Below, in pieces: positions 34,590 through 47,031 of a DNA stretch of 64,000 nt. Within the stretch, counting starts at the first letter, position 1; each line of letters begins with the position of its first letter. The stretch spans positions 5,581,501 through 5,645,500 of the forward strand of contig CM069601.1 in assembly GCA_035771175.1 (NCBI GenBank), written 5' to 3'. The DNA comes from Paratinospora sagittata (lineage: Eukaryota > Streptophyta > Magnoliopsida > Ranunculales > Menispermaceae). The position numbers and the translations under genes were made by a program. The notes under the pieces were generated by a model. The model searched no databases. It was not told the origin of the DNA and saw only the letters and a program-made list of their open reading frames with translations.

Positions 34590-37085
34590 TGTAATCCCCT
34601 GAAATAACTGTCTTAAGCAGAAGGTATCAAGCTCCTCATTGATAATTTGGCTTTAATAGTTTAAAAAGGATGTTAGGGAAAATCATATTCAAGTTTAGTA
34701 GTAACTGATTTACCAATTCAAAATGTAGGACTATCTGCCATGTGTCTATGTGCTAGGACTAAGAGAAAAACTGATCCACACAAAAGCACAAAATCAACTC
34801 AGAAAAAAAAAAAAAAAAAAAAAAGCCAGAAGTAAGCATACCTGCTATATCCAGAAGTTTCAATGTAATCCCCTGAAATAACGGACTGGATGTAGCCAAG
34901 AACCTCAGCCAAATCGACACCCTTAAAAGGTTAACCACGTTGATGAAATCAGAAAAAAAAAAAAAAAAAAAAAGAGTCCTAATTACTCTCAAATTGGATT
35001 TGCAAGGATTCCGAGTCCAACACCACAAGAAATCTCCTCTCTCTTTCAAAACCCAATCACGCCTCTTTCGCTGAAAATCTCGCCTCATACCCAATCACGC
35101 CTCTTTCGCTGAAATCTCGCCTCTACAACTACAATATCGCTGCAATCCCGCCCTCTACAGCTACAACTTCGCTGAAATCTCGTTCTGCAACTCAATCGCT
35201 GAGACCTAATCGTCTCGAAACAAATCGCACAAAACCAAAACCCAACCCTCTCTTTCAAAACCCAAATCGCGCCTCGCCTGAACCTCAAAACTCAATCGCA
35301 CAAACCCTCTCTCTTTCTCGAAACCCTCCCGCTTCTCTCTTCTTTCTCTGCTCTCTTCTCTGTCTCTCTTCTCTCACGAACCAGTGACTGAAGCAAGCGA
35401 AGGACGACAAGAATCCCACGGTGAGCAACCTCTCTTCTCCGCCATCTTCCTCCACTTTCTCAACTCTTTGCTCAAAAACCCCAAATTGTGCAATTTCTTT
35501 CCGAAACCCAGACAACCCCTTCGATTACTCCTGCAATTTATTTAACCCAAACCATCTTCAAACCCCTGTTTTTCTTAATCTTCAACCCTGCGATTCCTTC
35601 GTTCTCCTTACTCTATCTCTGCAACCACCGCCGTTAACGCCTCTCTTCTTCTTCTTCTTCTTCTTCTTCTTCTTCTTCTTCTTCTTCTTCTTTTTCTTCC
35701 CTTTTTCTTTCCATTTTCTTTTTCTCCCCTCCCTGTTTCTTCGCCATTCAATCTGCAAGTGTAAGAGTTATTTATTTTTATTTTTATTTATTTTTTATTT
35801 TTTATTTTTATTTCTTCTTTCTTTTCTTTTAAGCAACCCAATCTAGATTATCATATTATATGTATAATATTAGCTAAGTTATAGTATGGTATAAAATTAA
35901 CTAGCTATCATCATATTATATGATGATATGGTACAATATTAGCTAAGTTAATATTAGCTAAGTTATCATCATAGTATGTTATATGTATAATATTAGCTAA
36001 GTTATCATCATATTACATTATATGTATAATATTAGCTAAGTTATCATCATACTATATGTATCATCATATTATATATATATATATCAAGTGAAAGTTTATT
36101 AGCTAAGTTATATTATATGTATAATGTGACCACCACCATACAACATAGACATGTATGCACATTATATTAATATAATATAATACAAAACAAGTGATTAACG
36201 TGTGATTTATGCGTGAATAGGTTGATAACGCCCAACGTCGAGGAATCTCAACAATTTTGGAATTTAGCAATTCAGGTGGGGATGATTCTAGACCTCATGA
36301 TATTTTATTTTGATATATAGATAGGAATGTTAAATTAATTAGGTCTATAATATCATTATATCGCTAATGCATGCCTATTGTACGTGATGTTATTTATACC
36401 ATGCTGTGATTAATAGTCATGATGATATGTGTCAACATGACTTATGGTTTTGATTAGATGATAATTAGATGCATGAAATTTATATGATATTGGAGACTCA
36501 TTTAAAAATTATAATGTCGGATAATGAAACATATGACTTGGAATATTGATATAGTAAGGTTCATGTGTTAATACTATTATATTTGGCATTGTGACATGAT
36601 AGTATGTGTTGTGGAATTTGAATATGGTTTGTGAATACAATTAATAGCATGATTATGTTGTATTTATGGTGTGACATCACTAAAGAACACTATTAAGATA
36701 AAAATCACACATATGGGGCAGTTATTCTTAGGAATATCGCCAATGTTTATTATGGGGCAGTTATTCATAATGAATATCGCCAATGGAGTTCTAATTTTTG
36801 GGTAGTGCCACCCTGTGTTTGATTTCCTAAAGGTACGTGATTTAGAACGTGATAAAATTCTCGACTCAAACAATCTAATGTTGCAACGATTAATGTGTGA
36901 AACTTGTTTGTAACGTTCTTATGTATGTATCATAGTAAAATGTTGTGAATTGTTTAGATGATCCACTGGGCCTTCAAGCTTACCCCTATTTTTCACATGT
37001 AGGTACTTAGAAAATAAAGTAGCAAGTTGTGACGTGGTTCAGTGATAGGGGTAGGATGGAAATTTGGACAATATTTTAATTGAGA
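34590..37085 (+). mobile_element. 5' LTR of the plus-strand chromovirus, 3' end deleted
   Basis: It begins TGTAATCCCCTGAAATAAC at 34590 directly after GACAA (34585-34589). It matches the 3' LTR (42677 on) almost base for base, apart from run-length changes in A-, CTT- and TA-tracts and about four substitutions. Homology stops after TATTTTAATTG at about 37081. The last ~480 bp present in the 3' LTR (45170-45648) are missing. The loss must postdate insertion because the LTR copies are otherwise near identical. It removes the region expected to include the LTR 3' terminus. Confidence 0.9.
35642..35692 (+). repeat. CTT microsatellite inside the LTR
   Basis: A run of TTC/CTT trinucleotides lies after CGCCTCT. 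The matching run in the 3' LTR (about 43739-43784) is a few units shorter. Frames made by this repeat are artefacts. Confidence 0.85.
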
Positions 37086-37089
37086 AGCT

Positions 37090-37101
37090 TAGTATCAAAG
37101 A
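37090..37101 (+). other. Degenerate primer-binding site (initiator tRNA-Met type)
   Basis: TAGTATCAAAGA compares with the usual TGGTATCAGAGC, nine of twelve matching. It lies a few bases past the deletion point of the 5' LTR and about 730 bp upstream of gag. The position fits a chromovirus, but the match is imperfect. Confidence 0.45.
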
Positions 37102-37830
37102 GTAGGTATCAAATCTTTGTGAGATTAGGGTTCAACTTGAACTAGATAAATATGCAAATTATAAACTTTATAACCTAATCTCGAGAATGAAAGTAGAGTG
37201 GGTCTAACGAATTCAAAGCTTTTAGGACATCGGTTAGGGACAAAAACTTGTATGAAAACTGTTTGGTTAGAATCTGAGATCAGGATGAATCTTATATTCT
37301 TGGCTCCAAAGCGGTATGGGACGTGGAGGAATTTAAGGGTATTTGAGGAGTCTTGAACTTAGAGACTGACAGGCCATGTTTGGTGAATGACTAACAACTC
37401 TGGACGAGCTTGTATCGCTACGTTCAACTGGTATGGGACAGCTTGGACATAGTGGGTACCTGGGAAGCCTTAGTTGGTAGGACATTTGCGCATTGTTTGG
37501 GTGTATTGAAGTTTCTTTATGGAAGCTTATATCACCGGGCTAGAGTGGTATGGGACACTTGAATACGGAGGGTATAAGTGAAAGTTTGGGAATTCTCTTT
37601 ATACTATTGTTGTGTGGTATGTTGTTTGTTTGTTTGCTTGTCTTGTTTACATATATCAAAACCAAATCTTGTACCCTGTGACAATCATGGATTGTCAAAA
37701 TTTTATAAAACCTAGAAACTGAATCAATAGGATCATTTTATTTTCGAGAACTTAGAATTTTGAATCTAGAGTCACCCTAACCGAAAATAATTATCTCCTG
37801 TAGTACTAAAGATGCGTTGAAATTTTATAG

Positions 37831-40800
37831 ATGGTTGCACCTCGAAGAAGAAACAGAAGGTCTGTGAGTGAGCTCATAAGGGACACTGAACCAGTTGTGC
37901 AGACACAACCGACATTCGAACCTCAGCCGACGGAGCAAGAACACGCAAATCTAGCAGCGAATGTTGACTCTACTGGAGTAGAGAATGTCTGATCTACAGC
38001 AGTTCCAACCCCTGGAATTGTTTTGGGACCAGAGATGATGGCAGAATTTGTGAGGCAAGTAGTGGAACAGGTGACCAGACAGATGCCTCAACCTCAACTG
38101 AATCCAACAATTGTGGTGCAGAATGAACCAGGAGCTCGAAACATCAGGAGGCCTGAAGAAAAAGAATGGGCAGATCAATTGAGAGATTTCCAACGTATGC
38201 ACCCTTCGAAATTTGAAGGAAAACCAGATCCAAGGGAAGCTGACAAGTGGTTCCAAGAGGTTAAGGAACACTTGGAAGTTCTTGAAGTGACTGGTCCAAG
38301 AATGGTGGCGATTGCGGCTCACCAATTCATAGGTGAGGCCAAACATTGGTGGAGAATGGTTAAAGAAAGTCCTACAGTGGATGTGAACACTATGACCTGG
38401 GTAACTTTTGAATAAATATTTTATGATAAATTCTTTCCTAAGGCGAACAGAAAAGAACTACAATCTGAATTTGTGAGGCTGATACAGAGGAACGTGACAG
38501 TGGCAGAATATGAGGCTAAGTTCATCGAACTTTCCAGATTTGCTCATGAACTGGTAGTCAATGAACAGATGAAAGCTAGTAGATTTGCAGAAGGTCTCAG
38601 AATAGAGATTAGAAAGGTGGTTGTTCCGATGAATTTGGAGACTTATAAGGAGGTGGTTGAACGAGCTCTGTTAGTAGAAAGAGAACTGAACCTACAAGAA
38701 ACAATACGGAACAGGAACAAAAGGCCGCAAGGACAGAATTCTGATTACCAGAGTAATCACAACAAGAGACAGAATCTGAATAACTTCGGTGGAAATAATA
38801 ATAATTGGAACAGAAACAAGTTCAACAATGGGAACCAGTGGAACAGGGGACAGAATCACAACAACCGATCAGGAGGATCTAGGTATAATGGTGGACAACA
38901 GATGCAGCAAAATAATATTCGTGCACCCCAACAAAATCAAAACCAAGTAGTAGCTACGAGACTTTGCTTTAAATGCAACCGACCAGGTCATTTGGCACGA
39001 AACTGCACTATGCAAGGAGTTCGACAAAATTTTCGTCTGGGCAACTGGCAGAACAACAACAATGTGCAAGGACGAAATCAAGTCAATCGCCCAAGCTACA
39101 ATCAGAATCCAATCCAAAATCAAAATCAAGGCAGAGTCTTCGCAATGACAGAAGGAAATTCTGAACAAGAAGTTGGTACAAACGAAGTGGTAGAAGGTAC
39201 ATTCATTTTATTTCATGTTACAGTTAAAATCTTGTTTGATTCTGGAGCATCAAGGTCTTTTATTTCTGAAAACTTAGCCAGAAAACTACAACTTTTCACT
39301 GTACCTTTATCTGTTGTTATGAAGATTTCAACACCAGTAGGAGTAAACGTCCCAACAACTGAAAAATGTAGTTGTGACCTTAGAATTAATGATAAGCTGA
39401 TTTCAGCTGAATTGATACTCTTACCCATTAATGATTATGATGTAATCTTGGGTATGGATTGGTTATCTGAGTACCAAGCCCAGATCGATTGCCTTCGAAA
39501 GAAGATTACCTTGCGATTACCTTCGGGAGAGTTGTTGAAAATCTATGGGGATAGAAACAAAATTCCGAGGAATATCATGTCCGCACTTCTCGAATCTGTG
39601 AATCAAAAAGAGGAATTCAAAACCCTAACAGAAGCCGAGCCTCTAAAGACCTTGAGGAATTTAGAAGAGCACTTGGTGGTTAGAGACTTCCCTGAAGTGT
39701 TTCCCGAAGAATTACCAGGATTACCTCCTAAGCGAGAAGTAGAGTTCAAGATAGAACTGTACCCTGGAACAGACCCCATAGCCATGTCACCCTATAGAAT
39801 GGCCCCTGGCGAACTAATAGAACTAAAGACTCAGCTTGATGATCTTAGTGCAAAGGAATTTATCCAGCCGAGCGAATCACCCTGGGGAGCACCAGTATTG
39901 TTTGTCAAAAAGAAAGATGGGTCGATGAGACTGTGTATTGATTACAGAAAATTAAATCAAGTCACAGTTAAGAACAAATACCCCCTTCCCAGAATAGATG
40001 ATTTGTTCGATCAACTGAAGGGAGCAACTTGTTTTTCCAAGATCGACCTAAGGTCCGGTTATCACCAACTTAGAATCAAAGAGTCAGACATACCGAAGAC
40101 AGCATTTAGAACTAGGTATGGACACTTTGAATTCAGAGTCATGCCATTTGGACTCACTAATGCACCAGCAGCATTTATGGATCTAATGAATAGGACGTTT
40201 AGGCCTCATCTTGACAAATTTGTGGTGGTATTTGTTGATGATATTTTGGTTTATTCAAAAACCAATGAGGAACATCAGGAACACCTTACAGTAGTTTTGG
40301 AAACGTTGAGGCGAAAACAATTGTATGCCAAATTTGAAAAATGTGAATTTTGGATGAAGTCAGTCAAATTTTTGGGCCATGTAGTGTCATCAGAAGGGAT
40401 ATCCGTGGATCCAACAAAAGTTGAAGCAGTAATGAACTGGGAAAAGCCAAAGTCAGTGACAGAAATTAGAAGCTTTTTGGGACTAGCTGGTTACTATAGA
40501 AGATTTATTCTAAATTTTTCGAGACTAGCTGAGCCTATGACGAAGCTAACAAGGAAGGATGCCAAATTTAGTTGGGATGAGAAATGTGAGAATTCCTTTC
40601 AAGAGTTGAAGAGACGATTGACCACAGCCCCAATATTGATCACTCCTGCAAGCGGAGTCGGTTATGTTATTTACACTGATGCTTCTAAGAATGGTCTTGG
40701 CGCTGTTCTGATGCAGGAAGGTAAAGTGGTTGCTTATGCTTCTAGACAACTGAAGACTCATGAACAGAATTACCCGACTCATGATTTAGAATTGGCTGCT

Positions 40801-42567
40801 ATTGTATTCTCCTTGAAGATATGGAGACACTATCTTTATGGAGAGAAATTTGATCTATACTCTGATCATAAGAGCTTGAAGTACATCTATACACAAAAGG
40901 AGTTAAATTTGAGGCAAAGGAGATGGATGGAATTACTGAATGATTATGATTTTCAGCTGCATTATCACCCAGGGAAGGCCAACGTCGTCGCAGATGCTTT
41001 AAGTCGAAAATCTTACAAGAACAATGCAGAAAAAGCCCAGATGTACCAATTGATTGAAGATTATAATTTGGGTGTACAAAAAGGTGAAAAACAGATTTTC
41101 TTATATAATATGAGCTGCAAGCCAGATCTACTACATCAAATTAAGGAAGGTCAAGCTCAGGATAGAAAATTGATGAAATGGGTGGCAGGTGCAAGAGCCA
41201 ATAATGGAAATGCAAATTTTAAGATCGATTCAGAGGGGTTATTAAAGTTCAGAGATAGAATTTGTGTACCCAGAATGGAGGAAATTAAAAAGCTCTTATT
41301 TGATGAGGCACATCAAACTAAATATACTCTACATCCTGGTGGAGATAAGATGTACCAAAATTTGAAGAAAAACTACTGGTGGAAAGGTATGAAGAGAGAT
41401 GTGGCCAAATATGTGTCTAAATGCCTTACATGTCAGCAAGTTAAGGCCGAACATAAAAGACCGTCTGGATTGTTACAACCTTTACAAATTCCTGAATGGA
41501 AATGGGATAACATTGCAATGGATTTCGTCGAAGCTCTTCCTAGAAATCAAAAAGGTGAGGATAAAGTTTGGGTAATTGTGGATCGACTTACTAAAGTAGC
41601 GCACTTCTTACCTATTAAATCCACAGATACAATTAGTAAACTGGGTGAGCTATATGTTAAAGAGATTGTGAAGCTACACGGAGTACCCAAATCGATAGTG
41701 TCAGATCGAGATTCCTTATTCACATCTCAGTTCTGGCAGAGCTTACAGCGGGAATTGGGAACCAAATTAACCATGAGTACCGCCTATCATCCTCAGACCG
41801 ATGGTCAATCCGAAAGGGTTATTCAGATCTTGGAAGACATGTTGAGAGCTTGTGTACTAGATTTCAAGGGAAATTGGAGTAAATACTTACACCTAGCAGA
41901 GTTTGCTTATAACAATAGTTACCAGGCAAGCATACAAATGGCTCCGTATGAAGCTCTATATGGACGACCATGTAGGTCACCACTGTGTTGGGCCGATTGG
42001 GAAGATAAGGTACTTACAGGACCTGATATGATAATGGAAATGAACGAAAAGGTGAAGTTGATACAGAAGAGGTTAGTTACAGCACAGAGTAGACAGAAGA
42101 GCTACGCAGATAAGAGGCGCCGACCTCTAGAGTTCCAAAAAGGGGATAAGGTATTTCTGAGAATAAGCCCTCAAAAAGGCATCATGAGGTTTGGTAAGAA
42201 AGGGAAATTATCGCCTCGGTTCATTGGTCCGTTCAAGATTAGTGATCGAATTGGCGAGAATGCTTACAAACTAGACTTGCCAACTAGTTTATCCGCCATC
42301 CACAATGTGTTCCACGTGTCGATGTTGCGAAAATATAAACCAGACCCTTCCCACACCATCGATTGGAAAGAAGTAAAAGTACAAGCTGATGCCACCTATG
42401 AAGAAGGACCTTTAAAGATCCTAGATTGGAAAGTTCATAGTTTGAGAAACAAAGACATTCCATTAGTTAAAGAGTTGTGGAACCATCATGGAGTTGAAGA
42501 AGCCACTTGGGAACCTGAAAGTGAAATGAAGGCCAAATATGCCGACTTATTTCAAAGAACACTCTAG
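37831..42567 (+). pseudogene. gag-pol: Chromovirus gag-pol (Ty3/gypsy), two stops in gag, pol open
   Basis: A single frame from ATG 37831 to the stop at 42565-42567 spans 1579 codons. It is interrupted only by TGA at 37990 (CGA-to-TGA when compared with the minus-strand relative) and TAA at 38413. From 38416 it is open throughout. Approximate positions in the whole frame are: zinc knuckle [14 protein letters not shown] at 379-392, protease LFDSGAS with D470, reverse transcriptase YPLPRIDDL at 717 and [10 protein letters not shown] with D803/D804, and RNase H YTDAS with D950. The integrase follows with an HHCC module (LHPGG..CLTCQQ) and DDE motifs ([25 protein letters not shown]). The C-terminal [13 protein letters not shown]...[13 protein letters not shown] is a chromodomain-like tail. 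This order and the ~3-kb LTRs suggest the Tekay/Del clade. Gag cannot be made, so the copy would depend on relatives. Confidence 0.92.
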
Positions 42568-42663
42568 GTTTTGAGGTACAACTGGTCAGCAGCGGAAAAA
42601 AAAAAAGTTTAACATCATCAAGTAAGTAAGCTTAAACTTTAATTTCGGGACGAAATTTCTTTT

Positions 42664-42676
42664 AAGGCGGGAAGAA
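42664..42676 (+). other. Polypurine tract of the plus-strand chromovirus
   Basis: AAGGCGGGAAGAA lies immediately before the 3' LTR. It would prime plus-strand DNA synthesis. The minus-strand relative has AAGGCGGGTAGGA at the same place. Confidence 0.8.
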
Positions 42677-42889
42677 TGTAATCCCCTGAAATAACTGTCT
42701 TAAGCAGAAGGTATCAAGCTCCTCATTGATAATTTGGCTTTAATAGTTTAAAAAGGATGTTAGGGAAAATCATATTCAAGTTTAGTAGTAACTGATTTAC
42801 CAATTCAAAATGTAGGACTATCTGCCATGTGTCTATGTGCTAGGACTAAGAGAAAAACTGATCCACACAAAAGCACAAAATCAACTCAG

Positions 42890-42920
<31 letters not shown>

Positions 42921-45648
42921 CCAGAAGTAAGCATACCTGCTATATCCAGAAGTTTCAATGTAATCCCCTGAAATAACGGACTGGATGTAGCCAAGAACCT
43001 CAGCCAAATCGACACCCTTAAAAGGTTAACCACGTTGATGAAATCAGAAAAAAAAAAAAAAAAAAAAGAGTCCTAATTACTCTCAAATTGGATTTGCAAG
43101 GATTCCGAGTCCAACACCACAAGAAATCTCCTCTCTCTTTCAAAACCCAATCACGCCTCTTTCGCTGAAAATCTCGCCTCATACCCAATCACGCCTCTTT
43201 CGCTGAAATCTCGCCTCTACAACTACAATATCGCTGCAATCCCGCCCTCTACAGCTACAACTTCGCTGAAATCTCGTTCTGCAACTCAATCGCTGAGACC
43301 TAATCGTCTCGAAACAAATCGCACAAAACCAAAACCCAACCCTCTCTTTCAAAACCCAAATCGCGCCTCGCCTGAACCTCAAAACTCAATCGCACAAACC
43401 CTCTCTCTTTCTCGAAACCCTCCCGCTTCTCTCTTCTTTCTCTGCTCTCTTCTCTGTCTCTCTTCTCTCACGAACCAGTGACTGAAGCAAGCGAAGGACG
43501 ACAAGAATCCCACGGTGAGCAACCTCTCTTCTCCTCCATCTTCCTCCACTTTCTCAACTATTTGCTCAAAAACCCCAAATTGTGCAATTTCTTTCCGAAA
43601 CCCAGACAACCCCTTCGATTACTCCTGCAATTTATTTAACCCAAACCATCTTCAAACCCCTGTTTTTCTTAATCTTCAACCCTGCGATTCCTTCGTTCTC
43701 CTTACTCTATCTCTGCAACCACCGCCGTTAACGCCTCTCTTCTTCTTCTTCTTCTTCTTCTTCTTCTTCTTCTTCTTCTTCTTCCCTTTTTCTTTCCATT
43801 TTCTTTTTCTCCCCTCCCTGTTTCTTCGCCATTCAATCTGCAAGTGTAAGAGTTATTTATTTTTATTTTTATTTATTTTTTATTTTTTATTTTTATTTCT
43901 TCTTTCTTTTCTTTTAAGCAACCCAATCTAGATTATCATATTATATGTATAATATTAGCTAAGTTATAGTATGGTATAAAATTAACTAGCTATCATCATA
44001 TTATATGATGATATGGTACAATATTAGCTAAGTTAATATTAGCTAAGTTATCATCATAGTATGTTATATGTATAATATTAGCTAAGTTATCATCATATTA
44101 CATTATATGTATAATATTAGCTAAGTTATCATCATACTATATGTATCATCATATTATATATATATATATATCAAGTGAAAGTTTATTAGCTAAGTTATAT
44201 TATATGTATAATGTGACCACCACCATACAACATAGACATGTATGCACATTATATTAATATAATATAATACAAAACAAGTGATTAACGTGTGATTTATGCG
44301 TGAATAGGTTGATAACGCCCAACGTCGAGGAATCTCAACAATTTTGGAATTTAGCAATTCAGGTGGGGATGATTCTAGACCTCATGATATTTTATTTTGA
44401 TATATAGATAGGAATGTTAAATTAATTAGGTCTATAATATCATTATATCGCTAATGCATGCCTATTGTACGTGATGTTATTTATACCATGCTGTGATTAA
44501 TAGTCATGATGATATGTGTCAACATGACTTATGGTTTTGATTAGATGATAATTAGATGCATGAAATTTATATGATATTGGAGACTCATTTAAAAATTATA
44601 ATGTCGGATAATGAAACATATGACTTGGAATATTGATATAGTAAGGTTCATGTGTTAATACTATTATATTTGGCATTGTGACATGATAGTATGTGTTGTG
44701 GAATTTGAATATGGTTTGTGAATACAATTAATAGCATGATTATGTTGTATTTATGGTGTGACATCACTAAAGAACACTATTAAGATAAAAATCACACATA
44801 TGGGGCAGTTATTCTTAGGAATATCGCCAATGTTTATTATGGGGCAGTTATTCATAATGAATATCGCCAATGGAGTTCTAATTTTTGGGTAGTGCCACCC
44901 TGTGTTTGATTTCCTAAAGGTACGTGATTTAGAACGTGATAAAATTCTCGACTCAAACAATCTAATGTTGCAACGATTAATGTGTGAAACTTGTTTGTAA
45001 CGTTCTTATGTATGTATCATAGTAAAATGTTGTGAATTGTTTAGATGATCCACTGGGCCTTCAAGCTTACCCCTATTTTTCACATGCAGGTACTTAGAAA
45101 ATAATGTAGCAAGTTGTGACGTGGTTCAGTGATAGGGGTAGGATGGAAATTTGGACAATATTTTAATTGGAGAATGAGTTAATTACTTGTTTAATTTCGT
45201 GAACTTTTATTTAGTAAGGGTTGTATTGACATTAGAGATTTTGATAAAATCTTTTTATGATCATTGAAGGGATCATGATTTACTTTAAATATATGTGCCT
45301 TGGACTTGAATTCTATTTGACGAAGGTATTAAGATATTGTGTCCATGATGGATGGACAAGGGCAAGTACCCTCATAATTCACTATAGAAATTGGTATAGT
45401 GGAATTATGTGGTCCTTGGCATGAAGATAATATAAATTGGTATTCGTTTATCTTAACAAGTAAGTTGGTTAAATATATATATATATATTTAAATTTATAG
45501 TGTTTCAATTTTTATTACGTATACAATGATTATGGGTTAAGATAGACGGATACGTATAGCATCTCGATTTTCGGTGATATTTTATATAAAATTTAAATAT
45601 TCATTGTTTTACAAAAAAAAAAATAGTCTTGAAAATCGGGGTGTTACA
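42677..45648 (+). mobile_element. 3' LTR of the plus-strand chromovirus, 2972 bp, full length
   Basis: It starts TGTAATCCCCTGAAATAAC and ends GGGGTGTTACA. GACAA follows at 45649-45653 and also precedes the 5' LTR, so this is the 5-bp target duplication. Inside are two A-runs, a second TGTAATCCCCTGAAATAACG about 280 bp from the start, a CTT run, TA-rich clusters with repeated ATTAGCTAAGTTATCATCAT, and a leader/intron-like layout (donor at 43515, acceptor ending 45089). No protein is encoded. The final ~480 bp are present only in this copy. Confidence 0.93.
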
Positions 45649-45653
45649 GACAA

Positions 45654-47031
45654 TAACAAAACCATTTTTCAGCTTATTTCCTTATCCATGCAATTAGTTC
45701 ATCTCTACTTCTAAAGATCAAATCTTTATTGAATTCATTTGAATAACCACACACTATCTCCAAGCCAGTATTACTACATTCGTTATATTCGCCTTTAGCC
45801 TAATATATTCAAGTCAAAATTAGTAATAAATACATTTACAATTCTTTATTCATAAAACAAATGAAAACAAAAAACCAAAATAAAAAACATACTATTTGGC
45901 CAACAAAACCATCCTATTTTACCACGAGTGGCCAAACATAAGACTTATTCAGTCCTAGCTAACAAATTTATTTATTTTTTAAATTGAACTTTTCTGCAAA
46001 AAAAATGTCAATATACGTGTCAAAAGGCACGAAGAACTTTCTATTGTAATTGTTTTCCTTTTCATTGACAATCAATATGTTTCTCAATGTTTAAAATGGT
46101 TTTCCTCCAAAAAAAAAAACCCTAGGGCTTTAAATCGACAAATCAAATGGCGTTTTCAACACTTAAAATGCTTTTTTCTTTTTTTTTGTAAAAAATGAAA
46201 GGACAAAAATGCAAGATTTGATTATGAAAAAATAAGAAAAAAACTAAAAAATGTAAGTTTGAAGGGATTGAAAGAGAAGTGGGTAAAGAGAATGAAAGGA
46301 TTAAAGGTGGGTTTCATCATTTTTATCTTGATATTTTTGGTAAAATTACATAAAGTTATTTTTGTCATTTCAATTTAAAAATTTAGTGGGTACAGAGAAT
46401 GGCAATGGTAGGTTGATTTGTAAAATTGATCTTGGTTATATTACAGTGCTTACACCTATCTACCTTGTATTTGTACTCAAGAAATTAAAATAAAATTAAC
46501 TTGAAACGAGGTTCACTCATCAAATTAGAATGAGCTTTAAATTATCCTGACAATATTTACAGCTATAAACAAAATATTTGAGGAATACCTTCAGTTGTTG
46601 TTATGAACCTACTACTCATTGTTCGGTGCAATAGTAGAGAACATGATCCCAGCCCACAATGAAAATGATCTCCTTCATCCTTTTATTGTGTTGTTGATAA
46701 TGTTGGGTACTTGGGAAATAATCTAAAAGTCCCACAAAATTGGGTAGTATGGTTTTACTTTCCCTAGAATCCTTCTATCCCAGAAAAGTTGAGAAGCACT
46801 CATTTAGTGGATAAAAATCAAGATCCATCATAATATACAGGAAGGCTCTATCTGACCTGCAAATTTTAACTGATTTTCAAAGAAGGCCTATCATCTATCA
46901 GCCATATATTTGATTATATCATAATAAATACAATGAGGACGGGCATTACAGAGGATGAAATATTAGAACAAAATGACTGCAAAGTTATCACATTCTAACC
47001 AATATAACATTCCATCCCCAGTAACCTCTCC
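45654..47031. other. Gap between the chromovirus and AGO10; AGO10 3' UTR at its right end
   Basis: No protein gene is visible. The part nearest 47031 is the 3' untranslated region of the minus-strand AGO10 gene, with a T-rich, A-rich context but no clear poly(A) site. A-runs occur near 45615 and 46109. Confidence 0.5.

Noticed and set aside
35421..35846. Long frame with a poly-phenylalanine run in the 5' LTR (and its copy at 43515-43931)
   Set aside because: It is made by a CTT microsatellite and pyrimidine-rich leader. The two LTR copies differ in repeat number and nothing protein-like flanks it.
39213..40782. Minus-strand frames over the plus-strand pol
   Set aside because: They mirror the same antisense shadows as in the other chromovirus copy and have no independent support.
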